Source: DHVE2 group archaeon (GTDB lineage Archaea; Thermoplasmatota; Thermoplasmata; Thermoplasmatales; Aciduliprofundaceae). From it: 9,072 nt of DNA. Numbering within the stretch: position 1 is the stretch's first letter; each line of letters starts with the position of its first letter. A program made the translations under genes and the position numbers. This document shows positions 1 to 6,681 of this stretch, one piece after another. Under the pieces are notes generated by a model. That model was not told the origin of the DNA. It ran no database searches and worked only from the letters and a program-made list of their open reading frames with translations. The DNA lies in assembly GCA_015520975.1 (NCBI GenBank), contig WAOZ01000034.1, positions 1 to 9,072 on the forward strand. Direction: 5' to 3'.

Positions 1-11
1 AATATATAGTA

Positions 12-36
12 AACATAGTAGTCTATATTCTATGTT
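12..36. repeat. 7-bp inverted repeat upstream of pstS promoter
   Basis: AACATAG (12-18) and its exact reverse complement CTATGTT (30-36) are separated by 11 nt, so the arm centres are 18 bp apart. The element ends just before the purine-rich BRE-like segment and TATA box of pstS. That position and symmetry would suit a dimeric regulator of the phosphate operon. Seven-bp arms in AT-rich DNA can arise by chance, and no regulator can be named from the sequence. Confidence 0.35.
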
Positions 37-52
37 GGAAAACTCTATATTT
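37..52 (+). promoter_or_regulatory. BRE/TATA promoter of the pst operon
   Basis: GGAAAAC (37-43) resembles an archaeal BRE and is followed by TATATTT (46-52). The centre of the TATA element is about 26 nt upstream of the GTG at 75, the standard distance to an archaeal transcription start. This implies a leaderless pstS mRNA beginning at or next to that GTG. No Shine-Dalgarno sequence precedes it, which agrees with leaderless initiation. Confidence 0.55.
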
Positions 53-74
53 GCCAAATTTATGATCATACTCG

Positions 75-1178
75 GTGAAACGAATGAACGGAAGAACACT
101 CGGGATAATCATAATTGTTGGTCTAATCGTTGCAGCGGGATTGTATGTTTTTTATCCCAAGACCCAGAATGTGATTGTTCTGCGCACCACGGGAGCAACA
201 TTCCCGCAGTATCAGATGCAGAAATGGATTGCAGAATACCAGAGAACACATCCTGGAGTTAAAATAGAATACAATGGTGGCGGTTCTGGATACGGACAGG
301 AAACATTTTTGAAAGGGTTAACGGATATAGGGAGAACGGATCCTCCTGTTAAGGAAGATATATGGAATCAGTTTCTGAGTACGGGCGACAGACCTCTTCA
401 ATTCCCTGAGATTGTGGGGGCTGTGGTAGTTGCATACAATCTTCCAGGTGTAAAGTCCCTAAATTTAAGCAGAGACGCACTTGTTGGCATATTTATAGGA
501 TCAATAGAATACTGGGATAACCCTGAAATAAAGGAATTAAATCCCAATGCCACTTTACCTCACGAAAAAATAGTGGTAATTCATAGAAGTGATGCCAGCG
601 GCACCACAGACATATTCACAACATATCTGAGTATGATAAATAAGACTTGGGCGCAAAAGGTGGGATCTGGGAAAACAGTAAACTGGCCGGTTGATTCTCT
701 TGGACGAGGAATCGGAGCTAAAGGGAATCCAGGGGTGGTGGCATCTCTCCAACAAACACAGTATAGCATATGTTACACTGAACTATCATTTGCTATAGAA
801 GAAAATCTGAGCGTTGTAGCGCTTGAGAACCGAAATGGAGTGTATGTACTTCCTGATGATACTACTATAAAAGCGGCAGTAAGAGCAGTGGAGGCACATA
901 TTCCATCTCCAACAGAAGGCTATAAGGAAAATTTGACTCAACTTCTTGATGCCCCCGGAAATGAGACCTATCCTATCGTGGCATTCACTCATATTCTTGT
1001 CTGGGAAAATATAAACGGAAAACATTATTCCCCTGAGAAAGCAGAGGCTATAAAAGAGTTCCTAAAATGGATTCTCACAGAGGGCCAAAAAGATGCTAAC
1101 CTTGCACCTGGATATGTGGGATTGCCGCAGAGTGTTGCTGAGATTGGATTAAACGCAATTAACAGCATACAATCTTAA
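75..1178 (+). CDS. pstS: Phosphate ABC transporter, substrate-binding protein PstS
   Basis: This is the extracytoplasmic phosphate-binding protein of the Pst transporter, delivering phosphate to PstCA. It has 367 residues. Residues ~9-26 form one hydrophobic segment with no lipobox cysteine, so it is a signal peptide or, more likely, an uncleaved membrane anchor. Family motifs in order are TGATFPQYQMQKW (~39-51), the YNGGGSGYGQ phosphate-loop region (~66-75), a WDNPEIKELNP motif (~147-157), SDASGTTDIFTTYLS (~172-186) and GNPGVVASLQQT (~217-228). Six N-x-S/T sequons (NLS, NAT, NKT, NLS, NLT, NET) fit a glycosylated surface protein. The start is GTG at 75, chosen because the TATA box lies ~26 nt upstream; ATG at 84 is the alternative. 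It is the first gene of pstSCAB-phoU. The call rests on strong motif agreement; the exact start is less certain. Confidence 0.95.
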   Translation: MKRMNGRTLGIIIIVGLIVAAGLYVFYPKTQNVIVLRTTGATFPQYQMQKWIAEYQRTHPGVKIEYNGGGSGYGQETFLKGLTDIGRTDPPVKEDIWNQFLSTGDRPLQFPEIVGAVVVAYNLPGVKSLNLSRDALVGIFIGSIEYWDNPEIKELNPNATLPHEKIVVIHRSDASGTTDIFTTYLSMINKTWAQKVGSGKTVNWPVDSLGRGIGAKGNPGVVASLQQTQYSICYTELSFAIEENLSVVALENRNGVYVLPDDTTIKAAVRAVEAHIPSPTEGYKENLTQLLDAPGNETYPIVAFTHILVWENINGKHYSPEKAEAIKEFLKWILTEGQKDANLAPGYVGLPQSVAEIGLNAINSIQS

Positions 1179-1184
1179 TTTTTT
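1179..1184 (+). terminator. Oligo-T run between pstS and pstC, possible partial terminator
   Basis: Six T residues immediately follow the pstS stop codon and lie just ahead of the pstC ribosome binding site. Archaeal RNA polymerase terminates at oligo-U without needing a hairpin, so some transcripts could end here. That would yield more PstS than membrane subunits, as binding-protein transporters usually need. The run is short, so any termination would be partial. The role is inferred. Confidence 0.25.
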
Positions 1185-1186
1185 AA

Positions 1187-1195
1187 GGTGGTGAT
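1187..1195 (+). promoter_or_regulatory. Ribosome binding site of pstC
   Basis: AGGTGGTGAT precedes ATG 1198; its GGTGAT portion (1190-1195) is complementary to the archaeal 16S 3' end. It fixes the pstC start and shows that downstream operon genes use leadered initiation, unlike pstS. Confidence 0.6.
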
Positions 1196-1197
1196 CC

Positions 1198-2118
1198 ATG
1201 AAAAGATTAGAAACTTTGAAGATTCTCACCGCACCAGCGGTGATATTTGTATTCATTTTATTTGTCTATATGCTGTTTGTTTATATTTCTATGTCCATAC
1301 CTATATTTCAGTGGGAGGGCTGTGATATCTATTTGAAAAATATATGGCATGCAAGTGAAAATCCATCAGAGGAGTATTACGGTCTGGCGGCGGCTATATG
1401 GGGAAGTGTATACACCTCCGTAATCGCGGTTTTTATAGCAATACCACTGTCTCTTGCTTATTCAATATTTGTTAATGATTATGCTCCAACCAAAATAAAA
1501 AATGTTATGATAATTCTATCGGATGTTATGGCTGGCTTGCCAACCATTATATATGGAATATGGGGTGCTTTTGTTCTTGTACCATTTTTAAGGGAATGGG
1601 TGATGGTGCCGCTTTACAGAGGATTATCATTTATACCATTTTTTTCTTATCCTCCCGTATCCGGGTACAGTTATCTTTCAGCAGGAATTCTTCTTGGCAT
1701 AATGGTTACACCTTTCGCATCTGCAATAATAAGGGAGGCTTACGGATCTGTTCCACAGATATACAGAGAAGCTGCTTACGCTCTTGGATTTACAAAATAT
1801 GAATCCACGCGTTTAATCATAGGTTTCATACGTCCAGCAATAATCTCTGGAATTTTGCTGGCTTTTGGTAGAGCAATAGGAGAAACAGTGGCAGTGAGCC
1901 TAGTGATCGGAAATACATTTAATATGAGTATAGGTTTATTTTCTCCGGGATATACAATATCATCGCTCATAGCGAATCAGTTTGGAAATGCATTCATATA
2001 CAAACACATGACATCTGCGCTTTTTGCTGGTGGCTTGGCATTGTTTGGGATTGGTACCTTGATAAATATCGCAGGTATTCTATATCTCAAGAGGTGGAAG
2101 GAAAATGTTAAATTTTAG
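1198..2118 (+). CDS. pstC: Phosphate ABC transporter permease PstC
   Basis: This is one of two membrane subunits forming the phosphate channel, in complex with PstA and two PstB. It has 306 residues, the normal PstC size. TM1 is at ~10-32, followed by the long external loop typical of PstC, then a core of about five more hydrophobic helices. The EAA loop that docks on PstB starts at E191 (REAAYALGF) and continues through RPAIISGILLAFGRAIGETVAV (~212-230), the diagnostic PstC/PstA segment with GRAIGET. The start is ATG 1198 with a GGTGAT ribosome binding site. The end overlaps pstA by 14 nt, implying translational coupling. The longer N-terminal loop and first position of the permease pair separate it from PstA. 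Confidence 0.93.
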   Translation: MKRLETLKILTAPAVIFVFILFVYMLFVYISMSIPIFQWEGCDIYLKNIWHASENPSEEYYGLAAAIWGSVYTSVIAVFIAIPLSLAYSIFVNDYAPTKIKNVMIILSDVMAGLPTIIYGIWGAFVLVPFLREWVMVPLYRGLSFIPFFSYPPVSGYSYLSAGILLGIMVTPFASAIIREAYGSVPQIYREAAYALGFTKYESTRLIIGFIRPAIISGILLAFGRAIGETVAVSLVIGNTFNMSIGLFSPGYTISSLIANQFGNAFIYKHMTSALFAGGLALFGIGTLINIAGILYLKRWKENVKF

Positions 2119-2932
2119 AAAGATAAAAGATAAAATTTTTTTGGCGTTTGTATTTTTAGGCACATTTGGTGCTTTATTTCCTCTGTTTCACATAATTTTT
2201 ACCGTTATACTTAAGGGAATTCCGGTGATAATTTCTCGTGGAGTTATATTTTTCACGGGCACACTGTCGCAGGGCGGTATATGTCCTGCAATCGTAGGAA
2301 CATTTATACTTGCCTTTTTATCCTCTTTGATAGGCATACCTATAGCTTTTCTTGTAGGGTTGTACATATATGAATATCCTGATAGTAAGATAAGTGAGTT
2401 TGTTAGAGGATTATTGCAAATAATGCTTGAATTTCCAACAATTCTAGTGGGTGTGTTTGTTATGGATATATTGGTGATTCCAATGGGCACATACTCTGCG
2501 TTGGCTGGGGCATTTGCCTTAGCAATTATAATGATTCCTTATGTTTCCGTTTATACTGCAGAAGCTATGAGAAGCATACCTTCCACATATAGAGAAGCGT
2601 CGTTTTCTTTGGGATTAAATCGTATTAATACAGTATTTCGGGTTCTTGTTCCCATGGCGAAACGTGGCATATTAACGGGGATACTCATAGCCGTTGCCAA
2701 AGTGGCTGGAGAAACAGCGCCCCTGCTTTTCACCGCAGGGGGATTATATGAAATTTATCCGCAGGGGGTATCCTCTCCGGTAGGTGCTATACCTCTTCTC
2801 ATATACACGCTTATTCAAAGTCCCAGTCCAACTGATCATGCAACGGCATGGGGCGCATCGCTTGTTTTATTATTTGTGTTTATAGGTGTGTTCATCCCAA
2901 TTCGTTTAAGTTTGAAGGAGGTGAAACTGTGA
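2105..2932 (+). CDS. pstA: Phosphate ABC transporter permease PstA
   Basis: This is the second membrane subunit of the phosphate channel. It has 275 residues with about six hydrophobic helices; TM1 is ~12-36. The EAA loop begins at E164 (YREASFSLGL) and leads into the conserved segment with AKVAGETAPLLFTAG (~196-210), the PstA form of the GRAIGET motif. The C-terminal helix is followed by a short basic/acidic tail. ATG 2105 lies inside the last codons of pstC, and GAGGTGG at 2091-2097 serves as ribosome binding site. The last codons (Lys-Glu-Val-Lys) also encode the perfect Shine-Dalgarno of pstB, and the TGA stop overlaps the pstB GTG by 4 nt. Confidence 0.93.
   Translation: MLNFRKIKDKIFLAFVFLGTFGALFPLFHIIFTVILKGIPVIISRGVIFFTGTLSQGGICPAIVGTFILAFLSSLIGIPIAFLVGLYIYEYPDSKISEFVRGLLQIMLEFPTILVGVFVMDILVIPMGTYSALAGAFALAIIMIPYVSVYTAEAMRSIPSTYREASFSLGLNRINTVFRVLVPMAKRGILTGILIAVAKVAGETAPLLFTAGGLYEIYPQGVSSPVGAIPLLIYTLIQSPSPTDHATAWGASLVLLFVFIGVFIPIRLSLKEVKL
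2915..2923 (+). promoter_or_regulatory. Ribosome binding site that fixes the pstB start
   Basis: AAGGAGGTG, near-ideal for an archaeal 16S tail, sits 5 nt before GTG 2929. It argues against ATG 2848 as the pstB start, because that ATG lacks such a site and would add 27 residues unlike any PstB. Confidence 0.75.
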
Positions 2933-3690
2933 GATATGCTATAGAAACCCGTGATTTGAGGATATCTTATGGTAATAAAGAAGTAATAAAAGGAGTGAAT
3001 TTCAAAATTCCAGAAAAAATTGTATATGCTCTGATGGGTCCCAGTGGATGCGGAAAATCCACATTGTTGCGCTCTTTCAATAGGTTGCTTGATCTCAATA
3101 AAGATGCAAAGGTTTCGGGTCAAGTATTGATCTTCGGAAGGAATATTTATAGTGATGATGTGGATGTTATGGAGATTCGGCGACAAGTGGGAATGGTGTT
3201 TCAGTATCCAAATCCCTTTCCACATCTGAGTATATACGAAAATATCGCTATTGGATTACGTTTAAATAAAATGGTTCAAACCAGGGAAGAATTAGACAGT
3301 AGAGTAAAATGGGCGCTGGAAAAGGCATCACTCCTTGAGGAAGTGGAAGATAGACTGGATGATTATCCTTCATCATTAAGCGGAGGACAGAAACAGCGAT
3401 TAGTTATTGCTCGCGTTCTTGCTATGAAACCACGAATTCTCCTTTTAGATGAGCCTACGGCAAATGTTGATCCGGTGGGTACGAAAAATATAGAAAATCT
3501 TCTTTTTGAACTTAAAAAGGAATATACCATTGTTCTTGTAACGCATGAACCAGCGCAGGCGTCGCGTATAAGTGATTTTGTCGGGTTCATTTATCTTGGT
3601 GAGCTTGTAGAAAGTGGACCTACGGCGCGAATATTTGAAAATCCGCAACACGAATTAACAGATAGATATGTTAGAGGTATTTTATCATGA
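2929..3690 (+). CDS. pstB: Phosphate ABC transporter ATP-binding protein PstB
   Basis: This is the cytoplasmic ATPase that drives phosphate import through PstCA. From GTG 2929 it has 253 residues, typical of PstB. Visible motifs are Walker A GPSGCGKST (37-45), the PstB-specific Q-loop FQYPNPFP (Q92), signature LSGGQ (150-154), Walker B ILLLDEP (D174, E175), D-loop NVDP and switch H206. The C-terminal YLGELVESGP is also typical. All catalytic residues are present. Oddities are TANVDP where PstB usually has TSALDP, and HEP after the switch region where HNM is usual. The start is chosen from the strong ribosome binding site and the GTGA overlap with the pstA stop. A longer reading from ATG 2848 is possible but would cover the end of pstA. 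Confidence 0.95.
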   Translation: MRYAIETRDLRISYGNKEVIKGVNFKIPEKIVYALMGPSGCGKSTLLRSFNRLLDLNKDAKVSGQVLIFGRNIYSDDVDVMEIRRQVGMVFQYPNPFPHLSIYENIAIGLRLNKMVQTREELDSRVKWALEKASLLEEVEDRLDDYPSSLSGGQKQRLVIARVLAMKPRILLLDEPTANVDPVGTKNIENLLFELKKEYTIVLVTHEPAQASRISDFVGFIYLGELVESGPTARIFENPQHELTDRYVRGILS

Positions 3691-3696
3691 GGTGAT
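3689..3696 (+). promoter_or_regulatory. Ribosome binding site of phoU
   Basis: GAGGTGAT overlaps the pstB stop and lies 4 nt before ATG 3701. It favours 3701 over ATG 3695, which would fall inside the site, and over ATG 3668, which lies well upstream of it. Confidence 0.6.
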
Positions 3697-3700
3697 GAAA

Positions 3701-4351
3701 ATGGGAGAGATACTTATTGGAAAAATCGAAAATTTAAAATCGGAGGTTCTTGAGATGGGTGAATTGGCAGTTGGTATGCTTAGAGATGCTGTTGGGGCGC
3801 TCAAAACTCAAGATACCTATATTGCAAAGGAGGTTATTAAGAAAAAAGAAGATATTGCGAAAATGGATGAACAGATAGAGGAAAAGGCTCTAAGAATGAT
3901 TGCGCTGTATCATCCCGTTGCCAAAGATATGCGCGTAATAGCTGCGGTATTGAAAATGATAACATATCTTACAAGAGTTGGAAGATATGCCAAAGATATT
4001 GCGAAAACCGCGATTCTTCTGTCAGATGAACCACACATCTCCAAACTTGTTGAGATTCCGTATATGTCAGATAAGGTTATTGAGATGATAAAGGATGCAC
4101 TTAATAGCTTCAAAGAAGAAGATTTGAGTAGCCTGAAAAATTTCAGCGAAAGAGATGATGAGATAGACTCTCTTTATTATTCTATATTCAGGGAGTGCCT
4201 CACATATATGATGGAGGATACAAAAAACATCGCAAAATGCATTCATTATATTATAGTGGCAAGATATCTGGAAAGATGCGGAGACCACGCATGCAAAATT
4301 GCCGAAAAAGTGCACTATATGATAACAGGAGAATGGATTGAGATAAAATAG
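3701..4351 (+). CDS. phoU: Phosphate signalling/uptake regulator PhoU
   Basis: PhoU proteins are two-repeat helical bundles that bind metal clusters and modulate the Pst transporter and phosphate signalling. From ATG 3701 it has 216 residues, all predicted helical, the usual length. Repeat 1 spans ~1-110 (VLEMGELAVGMLRDAV, then DEQIEEKALRMIALYHPVAKDMR at ~56-78). Repeat 2 spans ~115-216 with RDDEIDSLYYSIFRE and the hallmark ERCGDHACKIAE (191-202). In repeat 1 the equivalent of the E-x-x-x-D motif reads T91-R-V-G-R95, so both acidic ligands are gone, while repeat 2 keeps E191 and D195. It is the last gene of the pst operon, 10 nt after pstB, which supports the phosphate role. Archaea generally lack PhoR-PhoB, so a direct effect on transport is more likely than kinase control; this is inference. 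Confidence 0.92.
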   Translation: MGEILIGKIENLKSEVLEMGELAVGMLRDAVGALKTQDTYIAKEVIKKKEDIAKMDEQIEEKALRMIALYHPVAKDMRVIAAVLKMITYLTRVGRYAKDIAKTAILLSDEPHISKLVEIPYMSDKVIEMIKDALNSFKEEDLSSLKNFSERDDEIDSLYYSIFRECLTYMMEDTKNIAKCIHYIIVARYLERCGDHACKIAEKVHYMITGEWIEIK

Positions 4352-4360
4352 TTGGAATGA

Positions 4361-4377
4361 TAAATATTATTTATTTT
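4361..4377 (+). promoter_or_regulatory. TATA-type promoter of lysS
   Basis: An AT-only tract (TAAATATTATTTATTTT) is centred ~26-28 nt upstream of ATG 4396 and follows the phoU stop by 10 nt. The spacing matches leaderless archaeal transcription starting at ATG 4396. It suggests lysS is transcribed separately from the pst operon. The same bases would encode the improbable extension MINIIYF if ATG 4357 were used. Confidence 0.5.
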
Positions 4378-4395
4378 CTTCGCCATGCTGGACGC

Positions 4396-5838
4396 ATGGA
4401 AAGAAGAGATTTTAAGAAACGTATGGAACTCGTTAAAAAATTGCGGGAGATGGGTGTTGAACCGTACCCGCATTCCGCTTCAATCACCCACGAAATAGAG
4501 GAGATTGTTAAAGAGCCCGAGCGTTATATGGGGCAGAAAATATCGACGGCTGGCAGGATATATGCGCTGCGTTTTCACGGTAAAATAGCCTTCGCCACTG
4601 TTAGAAGCAACGGTTATCAGATTCAGGGGTTTTTCAAATACGATGTTCTCGGCGAAGAAAAATATAAATTTCTCAAAAAATTCGTTGACCGTGGCGATTT
4701 TTTGTGGATACACGGTGAGGTTACGCGTACGAAAAGAGGGGAGTTGAGTGTCCTTGCGGATGATATAAAACTCATATCCAAATCACTTTATGATCTACCT
4801 CATGAATGGTTCGGTATAGAGGATGTGGAAAAAAGATACAGGCAGAGGTATTTGGATTTGATGCTCAACAGGGAATCGTTTGAAATCTTTCAGAATCGTG
4901 CAAAAATAGTTCAGGAAATAAGGAAATTTTTATGGGAGAAGGGCTTTATGGAGATGGAGACTCCCGTGCTGCAGCCCATATACGGCGGTGCGAATGCAAG
5001 ACCGTTTAAAACCTATGTGAATGCATTAAAAAGGGATTATTACCTGCGCATATCAGACGAGCTGTATCTCAAGCGTCTCATAGTTGGCGGCTATACGAAA
5101 GTTTTTGAGATATCCAAAGATTTCAGAAATGAAGATATAGATACCACTCATAACCCGGAATTCACAATGCTTGAGGCGTACCAGGCATATGTGGATTATG
5201 AAGATATGATGAACCTAACTGAAGATATGATAAAGCATGTGGCAAAGGTGCTTGGCGTGGAAAAGGTTAAATTTGGAGAATATGAGATTGATTTCACCCG
5301 CCCGTTCAGGCGTGAGAGAATGCTTGATATGCTCGCAGAAAAAGGTATCACGGATGACACGCCTGACAATGAAATAAAAAAATTGCTTGACAAGTATAAC
5401 ATAAAAATGCCGAGATACGAACGCGGCCTTGCTCTTGGTAAACTGTTCGAGAGGATTTGCGAGGATGAACTCATACAGCCGGTGTTTGTGATAGATCATC
5501 CGCGTGAAACCACACCGCTCTGCAAACTGCATAGAGAGGATCCTAGACTCGTGGAGCGTTTTGAGCTTTACATAGGTGGCGTGGAACTTGCGAATGGATA
5601 CACAGAGCTCAACGATCCAGAGTTGCAGGAGAAGTTTTTCCGTGAAGAAACGGAGAGACGAACCCTTGGCGATGAAGAGGCACATCAGTACGATGCAGAT
5701 TTTGTTGAAGCGCTTAGATGGGGTATGCCTCCCACGGGCGGTGTGGGAATTGGCATAGATCGCCTGGCAATGATTCTAACGGGAAAGGAGAGCATAAAAG
5801 AGGTTATTCTCTTCCCGATGCTTGCCCCACGAGATTAG
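4396..5838 (+). CDS. lysS: Lysyl-tRNA synthetase, class II
   Basis: It attaches lysine to tRNA-Lys using ATP, in the cytoplasm. From ATG 4396 it has 480 residues. An N-terminal helix precedes an OB-fold anticodon-binding domain (~45-135: ISTAGRIYALRFHGKIAFATV and GDFLWIHGEV). The class II catalytic core follows: motif 1 around METPVLQP (P190), the lysine-specific ANARPFKTYVNAL, motif 2 FRNEDIDTTHNPEFTMLE (from F243), ELANGYTELNDP in the LysRS substrate region, and motif 3 GGVGIGIDRLAM (from G448). These features separate it from AspRS/AsnRS. Many euryarchaea instead carry a class I LysRS, so the class II type is informative. ATG 4357 would add 13 residues but overlaps the promoter; MERRDFKKRMELVKKL is a typical LysRS beginning. 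Confidence 0.95.
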   Translation: MERRDFKKRMELVKKLREMGVEPYPHSASITHEIEEIVKEPERYMGQKISTAGRIYALRFHGKIAFATVRSNGYQIQGFFKYDVLGEEKYKFLKKFVDRGDFLWIHGEVTRTKRGELSVLADDIKLISKSLYDLPHEWFGIEDVEKRYRQRYLDLMLNRESFEIFQNRAKIVQEIRKFLWEKGFMEMETPVLQPIYGGANARPFKTYVNALKRDYYLRISDELYLKRLIVGGYTKVFEISKDFRNEDIDTTHNPEFTMLEAYQAYVDYEDMMNLTEDMIKHVAKVLGVEKVKFGEYEIDFTRPFRRERMLDMLAEKGITDDTPDNEIKKLLDKYNIKMPRYERGLALGKLFERICEDELIQPVFVIDHPRETTPLCKLHREDPRLVERFELYIGGVELANGYTELNDPELQEKFFREETERRTLGDEEAHQYDADFVEALRWGMPPTGGVGIGIDRLAMILTGKESIKEVILFPMLAPRD

Positions 5839-5849
5839 GTAATATGAGG

Positions 5850-5860
5850 CTTTTTTCTTC
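5850..5860 (+). terminator. Oligo-T terminator after lysS
   Basis: CTTTTTTCTTC begins 12 nt after the lysS stop codon and contains six consecutive T residues in a pyrimidine tract. This is the usual form of an archaeal intrinsic terminator. No hairpin is evident or required. Confidence 0.5.
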
Positions 5861-5870
5861 AATATGCCAT

Positions 5871-5883
5871 TATCTTTTTATTC
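5871..5883 (+). promoter_or_regulatory. Possible TATA element for the RCK_C membrane gene
   Basis: TATCTTTTTATTC directly precedes ATG 5884. It is too close to serve a leaderless start at 5884 but is centred ~26-28 nt before the in-frame ATG 5905. If it is the promoter, the protein would start at 5905, seven residues shorter. The match to a TATA box is imperfect. Confidence 0.3.
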
Positions 5884-6681
5884 ATGTTTTTGTTTTTCTT
5901 AAGCATGCTCGCTCTCATCTCACTCCTCTTGGTGATCCTCTTCTCAATAATTTTCACGAGGATAGGTGCAATTGCACTGGAGATGACAGGCATATCGAGG
6001 GACATTGCGCAGTTTCAGGCACAGTCAGCCTATACTGGTGTTGGATTTACCACCAGCGAATCAGAGTATGTGGTCTCACATCCAGTACGACGCAAAATAA
6101 TACGAATTCTCATGTTCGTGGGTAGTGCGGGTATAGCCTCTGCAATAGCTATGCTCTTTCTTACATTTTCCGGGAACACGCAGGAGGAAGCGATGCACAA
6201 TATTCTTTACTTGGGCATAGGCATTGCACTGCTTTTCATATTTGGAAAATCAAAACTCGTTGATAGAGCGTTGAGATTTGTAATTCTCGGTGCTTTGAAA
6301 AGATTCACCAAACTGAAAGTATATGATTACGAATTACTGCTTGGTATAGGAAGGGGCTACGCTATTGGCCAGATACTTGTTAAAGAGAATAGCTGGCTTG
6401 TTGATAGATACCTCAGAGAGCTTCGACTGAATGAGGAAGGAGTCCTTGTTCTTGGTATCGAAAGAAAAAAAGGAGATAAAATAGTGTACATAGGTGCGCC
6501 AAGGGGAGACACAAAAATTAAAGAAGGAGACAAAATAATATGCTACGGCCCTGAAGAAGTCATAGAAAATCTATCGCATCGCATAAAAGGCAAACTTGGG
6601 GATGAAGAGCATCGTAGAGAAGTTGAAAAGGAAAAAGAAAGAGAGAAACTGGAAAGACTGGAGGCTGATCAGCAAGATTAA
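5884..6681 (+). CDS. Membrane protein with C-terminal RCK_C (TrkA_C) domain
   Basis: It has 265 residues. Hydrophobic helices lie at ~2-26, ~72-95 and ~106-121. Between the first two is a conserved-looking stretch, FQAQSAYTGVGFTTSESE (44-61) then HPVRRK (66-71). TGVGFTT resembles K+ transporter (Trk/Ktr) filter segments, but a single copy does not prove a pore. Residues ~160-230 form a cytoplasmic RCK_C/TrkA_C domain (LVLGIERKKGDKIVYIGAPRGDTKIKEGDKIICYG), known in K+ channels and transporters for ligand binding (for example cyclic di-nucleotides or ions). The tail (236-265) is a highly charged Lys/Glu/Arg helix. I recognise similar TM-plus-TrkA_C proteins but no established gene name; a role in cation transport or its control is inference. 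ATG 5905 is an alternative start that fits a TATA box better. The stop overlaps the converging gene by 4 nt. Confidence 0.8.
   Translation: MFLFFLSMLALISLLLVILFSIIFTRIGAIALEMTGISRDIAQFQAQSAYTGVGFTTSESEYVVSHPVRRKIIRILMFVGSAGIASAIAMLFLTFSGNTQEEAMHNILYLGIGIALLFIFGKSKLVDRALRFVILGALKRFTKLKVYDYELLLGIGRGYAIGQILVKENSWLVDRYLRELRLNEEGVLVLGIERKKGDKIVYIGAPRGDTKIKEGDKIICYGPEEVIENLSHRIKGKLGDEEHRREVEKEKEREKLERLEADQQD

Noticed and set aside
32..262. Open frame overlapping the start of pstS
   Set aside because: It is a shadow of pstS in another frame, has no family resemblance and no ribosome binding site.
2848..2928. Longer pstB reading from ATG 2848
   Set aside because: It adds 27 residues encoded by the end of pstA in another frame, with no ribosome binding site, while GTG 2929 has a perfect one.
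5215..5685. 156-codon minus-strand open frame inside lysS
   Set aside because: It lies antisense to conserved LysRS catalytic motifs, with no promoter or recognisable protein.
6664..6673. GCTGATCAGC perfect palindrome near the convergent stops
   Set aside because: It is within codons for the RCK_C protein tail, has no loop and no T-run directly following it, so it is not a hairpin terminator.
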